Below, one piece after another: positions 1 through 5,760 of a DNA stretch of 8,341 nt. The translations under genes and the position numbers were made by a program. A model generated the notes under the pieces. It worked only from the letters and a program-made list of their open reading frames with translations, did no database searches and had not been told where the DNA came from. Origin of the DNA: Campylobacter concisus (GTDB lineage Bacteria; Campylobacterota; Campylobacteria; Campylobacterales; Campylobacteraceae); contig JAHADO010000047.1 in assembly GCA_018375265.1 (NCBI GenBank), positions 1 to 8,341 of the forward strand, given 5' to 3'. Each line of letters begins with the position of its first letter. The stretch's first letter is position 1.

Positions 1-23
1 AAGTAAAAAAGAAAGTAAAACCA

Positions 24-99
<76 letters not shown>

Positions 100-111
100 A
101 AAAGATTTGGT

Positions 112-117
112 ATTTTA
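112..117 (-). promoter_or_regulatory. Candidate -10 box for tRNA-Ala
   Basis: On the minus strand the sequence GATAAAATACC puts a TAAAAT -10 element 12 nt ahead of the mature tRNA 5' end. There is no clear -35, which is usual for Campylobacter sigma70 promoters. The call rests on motif and spacing only. Confidence 0.5.
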
Positions 118-183
118 TCTTTTTATGGCTTACATTTTTTTGAAAGTCGTTTTTATAAAATAAATTTTTAAGCAACTTTTGGG

Positions 184-189
184 TAACAT
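184..189 (+). promoter_or_regulatory. Candidate -10 box for the Gly-Leu-Cys tRNA run
   Basis: TAACAT lies 13 nt before the tRNA-Gly 5' end, in the AT-rich gap between the two divergent tRNA transcripts. It matches the TATAAT consensus at four of six positions. It is the best candidate for driving the tRNA-Gly, Leu, Cys and lipoprotein transcript, but the match is weak. Confidence 0.35.
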
Positions 190-202
190 TGCAACCTTTA
201 GT

Positions 203-277
203 GCGGGAATAGCTCAGGGGTAGAGCACAACCTTGCCAAGGTTGGGGTCGCGAGTTCGAATCTCGTTTCCCGCTCCA
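203..277 (+). tRNA. tRNA-Gly, anticodon GCC
   Basis: This is a 75-nt cloverleaf. The acceptor arm GCGGGAA pairs with TTCCCGC, the discriminator is T and CCA is encoded. The anticodon stem CAACC/GGTTG holds loop TTGCCAA, so the anticodon is GCC. It is the first of three tRNA genes separated by only 9 and 7 nt, which indicates one precursor transcript. Confidence 0.97.
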
Positions 278-286
278 TTAAATTTT

Positions 287-373
287 GCCCGAGTGGCGGA
301 ATGGTAGACGCAAGGGACTTAAAATCCCTCGGTAGTTTTTACCGTACCGGTTCAAGTCCGGTCTCGGGCACCA
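287..373 (+). tRNA. tRNA-Leu, anticodon TAA
   Basis: This is an 87-nt class II tRNA. The acceptor arm GCCCGAG pairs with CTCGGGC, the discriminator is A and CCA is encoded. The anticodon stem AGGGA/TCCCT holds loop CTTAAAA, giving TAA, the decoder of UUA. That codon is common in an AT-rich genome. The long variable arm, with GGTA and TACC pairing around a T-rich loop, is typical of tRNA-Leu. Confidence 0.97.
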
Positions 374-380
374 CCAAAAC

Positions 381-454
381 GGCGACATGGCCAAGTGGTA
401 AGGCATGAGCCTGCAAAGCTTTGATCCCCGGTTCGAATCCGGGTGTCGCCTCCA
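381..454 (+). tRNA. tRNA-Cys, anticodon GCA
   Basis: This is a 74-nt cloverleaf. The acceptor arm GGCGACA pairs with TGTCGCC, the discriminator is T and CCA is encoded. The loop CTGCAAA gives anticodon GCA. The anticodon stem TGAGC/GCTTT has a G-T pair and a T-T mismatch at its outer end, so it is weaker than in the neighbouring tRNAs. The other arms pair well and the gene appears functional. Confidence 0.95.
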
Positions 455-485
455 GACTTCAAAAAACCAAATTAAAGGATTAACA

Positions 486-641
486 ATGAAAAAGTTGCTT
501 TTAATAGTTTGCATGGCATTTTTTGCAGTAGGTTGTTCAAACACTTGGCACGGCGTAAAAGAAGATAGCCACAACGCCAAAGAATGGACTAAAGAAAAGA
601 TCAATGACGGCGCTAGCTACGTCAAAGAAAAAACAGAATAA
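486..641 (+). CDS. Entericidin A/B-like small lipoprotein
   Basis: This is a 51-residue protein starting MKKLLLIVC. It has two lysines, a hydrophobic stretch to about residue 14 and a lipobox AVGC with the lipidated Cys at position 17. The mature part is about 35 residues, hydrophilic and rich in Lys and Glu. Just after the Cys it carries NTxxGVxxD, which matches the same stretch in entericidins (NTTRGVGED in EcnB). The start at 486 is chosen because AAGGA at 475-479 is well spaced and the longer reading frame would begin inside tRNA-Cys. It starts 31 nt after tRNA-Cys with no visible promoter or terminator between them, so it is probably expressed from the tRNA precursor. Entericidin homologues are small envelope lipoproteins. 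The toxin/antidote role described for the E. coli pair cannot be assumed here, because only one gene is present. Confidence 0.85.
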   Translation: MKKLLLIVCMAFFAVGCSNTWHGVKEDSHNAKEWTKEKINDGASYVKEKTE

Positions 642-678
642 TTCTTAGTGGTTATAGCAAATTTTAAGCAAAGTTGGC

Positions 679-684
679 TATAAT
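679..684 (+). promoter_or_regulatory. -10 box of the tRNA-Ser promoter
   Basis: A perfect TATAAT within GGCTATAATCAC lies 14 nt before the mature tRNA-Ser 5' end, the spacing expected for a stable RNA promoter. No consensus -35 is seen. It shows that tRNA-Ser is transcribed separately from the lipoprotein 57 nt upstream. Confidence 0.7.
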
Positions 685-698
685 CACAAATCTTTAAT

Positions 699-788
699 CG
701 GGAGATGGCTGAGCGGTCGAAAGCGGCGGTCTTGAAAACCGTTGAGGTGTGAAAGCCTCCTGGGGTTCGAATCCCTATCTCCCGGCCA
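699..788 (+). tRNA. tRNA-Ser, anticodon TGA
   Basis: This is a 90-nt class II tRNA. The best acceptor pairing is CGGGAGA with TCTCCCG, followed by discriminator G and an encoded CCA. The anticodon stem CGGT/ACCG encloses loop CTTGAAA, so the anticodon is TGA and it reads UCA/UCG. The long variable arm GAGGTGTGAAAGCCTC forms its own hairpin, as expected for tRNA-Ser. The decayed helicase lies about 170 nt downstream, so this tRNA is a possible old integration point, although no duplicated tRNA 3' end is seen in the window. Confidence 0.96.
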
Positions 789-960
789 CTTCAAATTTCA
801 AATCACTTTTTAATTTTTCAGTCATTTCTATTTTCAATTTTTTAGAACTTAATATAAACATGACCCGTGTTAAATTGTGGAAAAAACTGTGTTTTTGTCA
901 AGGCTAAAAATAGCAGAATTTTAATCTCAAAAAAGTGTGAGAACAAAGTAAATTTAACGC
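789..960. other. AT-rich spacer after tRNA-Ser
   Basis: No gene, RNA or clear terminator is visible in these 172 bases. The reading frame of the helicase remnant that follows is closed by TAA at 955-957, so the coding homology does not continue intact into this stretch. It may be scrambled remains of the helicase gene's lost 5' part, but nothing recognisable can be read. Confidence 0.5.
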
Positions 961-1503
961 TTAGATGAAAATATACAAAAGTACCTTGGCGCTAAAGAGC
1001 AAGAGGCAATAAATGTGCCTTGCCAAATGGCGAAACAAGTGTTGTTTTAAGTAATAGCAAGGTCGCTGTAAGTGCCATAAAAGAGAGCGTCTTGCCAGAG
1101 GGCAAAAATATAGAGGTTTTGACGATGCAGTCCATTAAAGGCCTTGAAGCGCAAAATGTCATCATCCACAACTTTTTGCCGTTTTTGCAGACCATATATA
1201 AAAATGAAAGAGCACTATAGAAAAATTTACGTCTTACTGACTAGAAGCCGTGAAAATTTATATATCTCACTGCCTAAAAATTTGGATGAAAATTTGCCAG
1301 ATGAGATAAGACAGGTAATAGAGGTCATTAAAAAATACGCAAGCATCACGCAAGATCTGCCACCAAAAAATGAAGAAATAAAAGAAAAATCAAGCCTAAA
1401 ACTAGCCTCTATAAGGCCAGGTTTAAGGGATGTAAAAGAGGTCGACGAGCTAGTGGTGACGGGCAGTCAGCTCTTTGCCATCATAGCTGGGCTATTTGCA
1501 TAG
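961..1503 (+). pseudogene. 3' remnant of a UvrD-type superfamily 1 helicase, frameshifted
   Basis: Three pieces in two alternating frames join into one helicase C-terminus. Piece one (961-1017) reads LDENIQKYLGAKEQEAINV. Piece two (about 1020-1211) reads LPNGETSVVLSNSKVAV and then TMQSIKGLEAQNVIIHNF, which is a helicase motif V (QS.KGLE). Piece three (about 1213-1503) reads YRKIYVLLTRSRENLYIS, a motif VI (VLLTR..ENLYI), followed by a 75-residue tail with a hydrophobic end. Joining needs one base restored near 1018 (GTG-CC-TTG was probably GTGGCCTTG) and two bases near 1212 (GCA-C-TAT). The N-terminal Walker A and the rest of the ATPase are absent. In superfamily 1 helicases motifs V and VI bind nucleotide and couple it to DNA, so this fragment alone cannot be active. 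It is not the housekeeping uvrD, whose motif V differs. It is convergent with tpx, with only 6 nt between the stop codons. Confidence 0.8.
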
Positions 1504-1509
1504 TAAATT

Positions 1510-2040
1510 TTAATGGCAGCCACAACCACAACCACATCCGCCGCTTTGTTTTATCGCGTCAAAAACTGCGTCGTAGTTTGGCTCCTGGGTCACTTCAGGG
1601 ACGATTTGCTTGTGGATGATGACGCCATCTTTGATGACAAAGACCGCTCTTGCAAGCAAGCCTTTTAGTGCGCCCTCACTCATTAGCATGCCGTAGTTTT
1701 GGGCAAATTCGCCGTATCTAAAGTCGCTTCCCACACGCAAATTTGCTATGCCCTCAGTCGCGCAAAATCTCCCCATCGCAAATGGCAGGTCGTTTGAGAT
1801 GATGCTAAGTCTAATGCCGTGTTTTCCAGCTACTTTTTCGTTAAATTTACGTGCTTCTGCCGCGCAAACGCCAGTATCAAGTGAGGGCAAGCAGACAAGC
1901 ACCTCTATGCCGTTATTTCCGCCCACGCTAAATTCGCTAAGATCTTGCGCTACGACTCTTGCCTCAGGCGCATAAGAGCCGACAAATAGCTCGTTTCCGC
2001 TTAAATTTACATCACTGCCTTTAAATTTTGTAGTTGCCAT
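1510..2040 (-). CDS. tpx: Thiol peroxidase (Tpx, atypical 2-Cys peroxiredoxin)
   Basis: This 176-residue protein reduces hydrogen peroxide and organic hydroperoxides with electrons from thioredoxin. The Tpx signature is clear: LPSLDTGVC with the peroxidatic Cys59 (T-x-x-C), and the resolving Cys93 in RFCATEG, spaced as in E. coli Tpx (Cys61/Cys95). The conserved Arg of the active site lies at about residue 131. Length to about residue 166 matches the family. The last ten residues, GGCGCGCGCH, are extra and look like a metal- or thiol-rich tail. The start is well supported by AGGAGG at 2045-2050. The upstream trans-sulfuration gene ends at 2050, so its TAA overlaps this ribosome binding site and the two are almost certainly co-transcribed and translationally coupled. 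No terminator hairpin is obvious after the stop. No signal peptide is seen, so the enzyme should be cytoplasmic. Confidence 0.95.
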   Translation of the reverse strand: MATTKFKGSDVNLSGNELFVGSYAPEARVVAQDLSEFSVGGNNGIEVLVCLPSLDTGVCAAEARKFNEKVAGKHGIRLSIISNDLPFAMGRFCATEGIANLRVGSDFRYGEFAQNYGMLMSEGALKGLLARAVFVIKDGVIIHKQIVPEVTQEPNYDAVFDAIKQSGGCGCGCGCH

Positions 2041-2044
2041 GATT

Positions 2045-2050
2045 CCTCCT
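2045..2050 (-). promoter_or_regulatory. Strong tpx ribosome binding site overlapping the upstream stop codon
   Basis: Read on the minus strand, TAAGGAGGAATCATG holds the stop of the trans-sulfuration gene, a full AGGAGG and the tpx start within 15 nt. The Shine-Dalgarno sequence is stronger than those of the other genes here (AAGGA) but its 4-nt spacing is short. The arrangement suits reinitiation by ribosomes finishing the upstream gene. Confidence 0.75.
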
Positions 2051-3192
2051 TATCTTTTAGCTTTTTTAAACGCTTGATCAAGGTCGGCTATTAGATCATC
2101 GACATTTTCGATGCCGATGGCTAAACGAAGCAAATTTTGCTTTATGCCGATCTTATCTAGCACCTCTTTTGGATATGCCTCGTGCGTCATCGTTGCAGGC
2201 CTGCAGATAAGGCTCTCTACGCCGCCAAGGCTCACTGCTAGGTCAAAAATTTCTAGCGCTTTTACAAATTTATTTACATCATATTTTTCATCAAGCTCAA
2301 ATGAGATAAGAGCGCCGATATCGCTTGCTTGAGCTGCTTGCATTTTTGCCTCTTGCTCGCTATATGAGCCAGGGAAATGCACCACGCTAACGGCGTCACT
2401 ATCCTCTAAAAATTTGATGATTTTATGGGTATTTTGCGTTTGTCTGTCAAACCTAACACTGAGTGTTTTAAGCCCACGTATTAGGTAGTATGCGTCCATC
2501 GGACTGATGATGCCACCAAGCGTATTTTTTGCAAATTTTATCTTTTCAGCCAAAGCATCATCGTTTAGCGTGACGATACCAGCGATCACGTCAGCATGTC
2601 CGCCGATATATTTTGTGGCGCTATATACCACGATGTCAGCTCCGTGCTCAAGCACTTTTTGATAGTAAGGCGTCAAAAATGTATTATCCACGATGACTAG
2701 AGCGCCTTTTTTGTGAGCGATCTTTGAGATCCTAGCGATATCAGTCACTCTTAAAAGAGGGTTTGAGGGAGTTTCGATGAAGATGGCTGCCACGTCGTCG
2801 CTTATGTCATCTTCACTTAAAAAATTTAGATCATCTATAAATTCGCTCTTTATGCCGTGGCTTTCAAAAACTGTCGTGACATATCTATATGTGCCGCCAT
2901 AGACATTGCTATTTAGCAGGACCTTTTGCCCTGTTTTTATAAGGCTAAGTGCAGCTGCTGTTGCTGCCATGCCTGAGCCAAAGCTAAATGCGTATTTGCT
3001 ACCTTCAACTTTAGCAAAGATATCATCAAACGCCTTTTTCGTAGGGTTGTTGCCGCGTGAATAGGCAAATTCTTGAAAATTTTCAAGGTCATCTTGCACG
3101 AAGGTGCTAGCTAAAAATACTGGCGGAACGACCGCTTTGTTTGGGTTGTTTTTAGCTTCGATGCCTTTTACGATTAGGGTGTCTAGTTTCAT
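2050..3192 (-). CDS. Trans-sulfuration PLP enzyme (cystathionine gamma-synthase / lyase family)
   Basis: This is a 380-residue member of the Cys/Met metabolism PLP family, whose members include cystathionine gamma-synthase (MetB), cystathionine beta-lyase (MetC), cystathionine gamma-lyase and O-acylhomoserine sulfhydrylase. Visible family landmarks are AYSRGNNPT (Tyr44, Arg46, which bind the PLP phosphate of the partner subunit), FGSGMAA at 71-77, VYGGTY at 98-103, VDNTF with Asp169, SATKYIGGH with the PLP lysine Lys194, and SLGGVESL at 321-328 followed by RPATMTH. Length is normal for the family. SLGGVESL favours the MetB/CGL/Bacillus-type MetC side over enterobacterial MetC, but the reaction cannot be settled from sequence alone, so no symbol is given. 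The start at 3192 (MKLDTL) is preferred over an in-frame ATG 78 nt upstream because AAGGA lies just ahead of it and the upstream residues are unlike the family. It leads the operon with tpx. Confidence 0.92.
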   Translation of the reverse strand: MKLDTLIVKGIEAKNNPNKAVVPPVFLASTFVQDDLENFQEFAYSRGNNPTKKAFDDIFAKVEGSKYAFSFGSGMAATAAALSLIKTGQKVLLNSNVYGGTYRYVTTVFESHGIKSEFIDDLNFLSEDDISDDVAAIFIETPSNPLLRVTDIARISKIAHKKGALVIVDNTFLTPYYQKVLEHGADIVVYSATKYIGGHADVIAGIVTLNDDALAEKIKFAKNTLGGIISPMDAYYLIRGLKTLSVRFDRQTQNTHKIIKFLEDSDAVSVVHFPGSYSEQEAKMQAAQASDIGALISFELDEKYDVNKFVKALEIFDLAVSLGGVESLICRPATMTHEAYPKEVLDKIGIKQNLLRLAIGIENVDDLIADLDQAFKKAKR

Positions 3193-3218
3193 AAATTTCC
3201 TTTTTAAAAATTTACGAA

Positions 3219-3224
3219 ATTTTA
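3219..3224 (-). promoter_or_regulatory. Candidate -10 box for the trans-sulfuration/tpx operon
   Basis: On the minus strand, ATGTAAAATTTCG offers TAAAAT 26 nt ahead of the start codon. A second possible box (TATATT) sits about 45 nt further upstream. No -35 or operator is obvious. The call is based on motif and position only. Confidence 0.4.
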
Positions 3225-3411
3225 CATGATAAAGATTAATTTTCCCCAAACCCGCCCAAAATATAGCCAAACCAGTAAGTGGTAGTAAAAGTGCTTTTTA
3301 AATTTGCATTTGTAAGATTGCTAAGACTAAATTTAAGCTTTTTGCCTGGTCTTCGCAAGCCGCCAATGTATGGTTTTTTACTCGCTTTTGGCTAAATTTT
3401 TACCATAAATT

Positions 3412-3867
3412 TTACTCTACTAGATCAACCGACCAGTTTGCCTCCTGAAGCTTCATCTCAAGCTCTCTGATCTCTTTTGAAAGCGCATCCACTTGCTTTT
3501 GAAGTGCGCTCACATCGACTGTGCTTAAAATTTTGATCTCGCTGTTTGAGTAAAGATCGACCTTTTGACTAGCACTCGTGGCAAACTCTCTAAGCACGTT
3601 TGCTTTTAGGCTAAGAGCGTCCTTTTTGGCGATCATCTCAGTTAGGCTCATGCCATCAAATTTAGCGCTTGAGTTTGTTAAATTTATAGAGCAAATGAGC
3701 CCAAAAAGCTCGCTTGTTAGCTTGTCAAGCTCTTTTAAAAGCAGCTTTGGATCTTCGCTTGGACTTTCGTTTTCTTGCGTTTTTGCGTTGCTAAGTAGTC
3801 TAACTTTTAGCTGTTCAATGCGCTTTTGCGTATCAGATCTTAGGATGAGAGCCTGAGCTAGTTTCAT
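3412..3867 (-). CDS. DIP1984-family protein (septicolysin-like), coiled coil
   Basis: This is a 151-residue protein of the small DIP1984 family, recognised from MKLAQALILRSDTQKRIEQL at the start, EDPKLLLKEL near residue 40, ICSINLTN at about 58-65, the SEIKILSTVDVSALQKQVDAL stretch near 110-130 (given here by its key blocks SEIK and TVDV) and a closing LQEANWSVDL. Members are sometimes annotated septicolysin, but no toxin function is established for this group. The heptad-like Leu spacing suggests two antiparallel helices. There is no signal peptide or membrane segment. Two adjacent ATGs are possible. I chose the second (3867) because AAGGA at 3874-3878 is then 6 nt away instead of 3, and because the family normally begins MKLA. 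The gene is divergent from the PatB-like gene with 88 nt between starts. Its function is unknown. Confidence 0.85.
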   Translation of the reverse strand: MKLAQALILRSDTQKRIEQLKVRLLSNAKTQENESPSEDPKLLLKELDKLTSELFGLICSINLTNSSAKFDGMSLTEMIAKKDALSLKANVLREFATSASQKVDLYSNSEIKILSTVDVSALQKQVDALSKEIRELEMKLQEANWSVDLVE

Positions 3868-3920
3868 CATTTTTCCTTTTTTGGTATTAAATTTTTAAAT
3901 GATCTTAGTATCTTTTGGGT

Positions 3921-3926
3921 TATAAT
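3921..3926 (+). promoter_or_regulatory. -10 box for the MalY/PatB-family gene
   Basis: A perfect TATAAT in GGGTTATAATTGAT lies 30 nt ahead of the start codon, giving a leader of roughly 20 nt that contains AAGGAA at 3945-3950. No clear -35 is present. It lies in the short divergent promoter region shared with the DIP1984-family gene. Confidence 0.65.
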
Positions 3927-3955
3927 TGATTTAAAATTTTATTTAAGGAAAAGCT

Positions 3956-5122
3956 ATGAAGTACGATTTTGACACATTAGTAAGCAGAGAAGGCACCAAC
4001 TCATCAAAATGGCGTATGAAGGGCGATATTTTGCCGATGTGGGTTGCAGATATGGACTTTAAGGCCGCACCTGAGATCTTAAGCGTCTTGCAAAAGCGCC
4101 TTGATAACGGCGTCTTTGGCTACTCTTTCATCCCAAAAGAGTGGAACGAAGCGATAAAGAGCTGGTGGCAAAGACGTCACAACGTGAGCTTAGAGAACGA
4201 GTGGATGTGCTTTTGCACTGGCGTCATACCAGCTATCTCGACTGCTATTAGGAGATTTAGTAGCCCAGGAGATCAAATTTTAGTGCAAGCGCCTGTCTAT
4301 CACGTCTTTTTTAACTGCATCAAAAACAACGGACGTGAAATTTTATCAAACGACCTCGTCTATAAAAATGGCTCTTACGAGATCGACTTTGACGACCTTG
4401 AGGCAAAGCTAGCTCAGCCGCTAACTACTATGATGCTTCTTTGCAACCCCCACAATCCAATAGGCAAAATTTGGGACAAAGAGACGCTTAAAAAGATAGG
4501 CGAGCTTTGCTACAAGCACGATGTTTTGGTTATAAGCGATGAAATTCACTGCGACATAACTGATCCTGGGCTAAACTACGTGCCATTTATCAGCGTTAGC
4601 GAGGAGTGCAAAAACAACTCCATCACGTGCATCTCGCCAACAAAGGCCTTTAACATAGCTGGCCTTCAAAGCTCAGCCGTCGTCACGCCAAATGAAAAGA
4701 TCAGATCAAGGCTAAATGCCGCTATCAACTACGATGAGGTCGGCGAGGCAAATGCCTTTGCGATCATCGCCGCAATCGCTGCGTTTAACGAGGGCGAGGC
4801 ATGGCTTGATGAGCTTAGAGAGTATCTTTTTGAAAACAAAAAGGTCGTCGCAAACTTCATAAAAGAGCAAGGCTTACCAGTGAAGCTCTTGTCATCGAGT
4901 GCGACCTATCTTTTGTGGCTTGACTGCAGTGCGTTTTGCGAGGATTCGAGTGAGTTTATGAATTTCTTGCGCGATAAAGCCGGACTTTGGCTAAATGACG
5001 GCAACGCTTACAGAGGAGATAGATTTTTCCTTCGTATGAATATCGCAACGCAGCGCGAAAGGGTGCTTGAAGGGCTAAAACGCTTGCAAAATGGGATAAA
5101 TTTATACACTTCAAAGAGATAA
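3956..5122 (+). CDS. MalY/PatB-family PLP C-S lyase (probable cystathionine beta-lyase)
   Basis: This 388-residue enzyme has the fold-type I aminotransferase architecture of the MalY/PatB family, which cleaves cystathionine and related cysteine conjugates to a thiol, pyruvate and ammonia. Diagnostic blocks are the N-terminal WRMKGDILPMWVADMDF (20-35), FGYS at 54-57, APVYHVFF with Tyr115, CNPHNPIGK with Asn164, ISDEIHCD with Asp195, SPTKAFNIAG with the PLP lysine Lys230, and FFLRMNIA with Arg360 for the substrate carboxylate. The length equals that of E. coli MalY and B. subtilis PatB. In E. coli MalY also restrains the maltose activator MalT; nothing here suggests such a role. Function as homocysteine-forming cystathionine beta-lyase is likely but inferred from family. 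It is monocistronic, with its own promoter and a hairpin 10 nt after the stop. Confidence 0.93.
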   Translation: MKYDFDTLVSREGTNSSKWRMKGDILPMWVADMDFKAAPEILSVLQKRLDNGVFGYSFIPKEWNEAIKSWWQRRHNVSLENEWMCFCTGVIPAISTAIRRFSSPGDQILVQAPVYHVFFNCIKNNGREILSNDLVYKNGSYEIDFDDLEAKLAQPLTTMMLLCNPHNPIGKIWDKETLKKIGELCYKHDVLVISDEIHCDITDPGLNYVPFISVSEECKNNSITCISPTKAFNIAGLQSSAVVTPNEKIRSRLNAAINYDEVGEANAFAIIAAIAAFNEGEAWLDELREYLFENKKVVANFIKEQGLPVKLLSSSATYLLWLDCSAFCEDSSEFMNFLRDKAGLWLNDGNAYRGDRFFLRMNIATQRERVLEGLKRLQNGINLYTSKR

Positions 5123-5131
5123 ATTTTGGCT

Positions 5132-5157
5132 GGGTGGCTTTGGAATTTAAGCCGCCC
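5132..5157 (+). terminator. Hairpin after the MalY/PatB-family gene
   Basis: GGGTGGCTT pairs with AAGCCGCCC (9 bp, one G-T wobble) around an 8-nt loop, starting 10 nt after the stop. It is followed by TTGCTTG, not by a run of T, so it may be a weak intrinsic terminator or a 3' end-protecting structure. Confidence 0.6.
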
Positions 5158-5520
5158 TTGCTTGATACAAAATAGCTACTGAGGGCATTTTGAAGTAACA
5201 AATACTGCCCCCATTTCTTAAATATCAAAGTAAGTTTTGCTCATAAATTTAAAGTCTAGCGTGCCTATGCTGTTTTTTTGTTGCATTAAATTTAAGCATG
5301 GAGTTGCTTGGTCGTAATGGGGCAGGTGGTAAAGCCAGCTTTTTGCTATTTTATTATTTCGCTAGTATGCCTTAGAGTACCAACAAGAGTGTCTTGATCG
5401 CGTTTGGGAGTTGTTTTGAAGTTTTAAGTAGCTTTGGATCATATTAAATTTGAAATAGAGAAATTTAAGAGCAAGATAGTTGCTGTTGGTTTTGATTTGC
5501 GTTAAATTTAAAGCAAAAGC

Positions 5521-5554
5521 CTTTGAACGTGAATGCTTAGAGGCATTTTCAAAG
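5521..5554 (+). other. Bulged stem-loop in the gene-free region
   Basis: CTTTGAA at 5521-5527 pairs with TTCAAAG at 5548-5554. Inside it AATGC at 5532-5536 pairs with GCATT at 5543-5547, leaving a 4-nt bulge (CGTG) and a 6-nt loop. No T-run follows, so it is not a standard terminator in this orientation. Its role is unknown. Confidence 0.45.
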
Positions 5555-5733
5555 CAGTAAAGACCGCGATCGTTTTGAGTATCAGGGTGGTTTTAAATTT
5601 AAAGGCGAGATAGTTGTTTTGGTTTTGTTTTATAGCGCTAAATTTAAAGTAAAAGCCACCGCACCAAAGTAGATTAGATCACTAAAACAAGCGTTTTATG
5701 CCAGTTTAAAACTATAACCATCGCGCCTATTGC

Positions 5734-5760
5734 TTGCTAAATTTAGCAACTCAAATTTGA
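5734..5760. repeat. Adjacent perfect palindromes, 16 bp and 10 bp
   Basis: TTGCTAAATTTAGCAA at 5734-5749 is its own reverse complement, and TCAAATTTGA at 5751-5760, one base later, is as well. Both are centred on AAATTT. They could be binding sites for dimeric proteins or hairpins in RNA. No gene start lies close enough to say which. Confidence 0.55.

Noticed and set aside
405..485. N-terminal extension of the lipoprotein into tRNA-Cys
   Set aside because: The extension would start inside a tRNA gene and destroy the signal peptide. The ATG at 486 has an AAGGA and a proper lipoprotein start.
278..604. 108-codon minus-strand frame opposite tRNA-Leu, tRNA-Cys and the lipoprotein
   Set aside because: Its HPDSNRG-type strings are the well-known artefact of translating the antisense of tRNA genes, and it overlaps two tRNAs and a better-supported gene.
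699..1503. Intact genomic island at tRNA-Ser
   Set aside because: No integrase gene and no second copy of the tRNA 3' end are visible between tRNA-Ser and tpx. Only a scar can be argued.
3193..3270. 26-residue extension of the trans-sulfuration enzyme
   Set aside because: It would cover the ribosome binding site and candidate promoter, and it is unlike the family N-terminus. MKLDTL at 3192 fits better.
4956..5228. 90-codon minus-strand frame overlapping the end of the MalY/PatB-family gene
   Set aside because: No recognisable protein features, no good ribosome binding site, and it lies mainly opposite a well-supported gene and its terminator hairpin.
5541..5675. 45-codon plus-strand frame containing KFKGEIVVLVLFYS
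   Set aside because: There is no start codon or ribosome binding site, and the frame simply runs through a copy of the AAATTTAAAG repeat. Equivalent copies are closed by stops.
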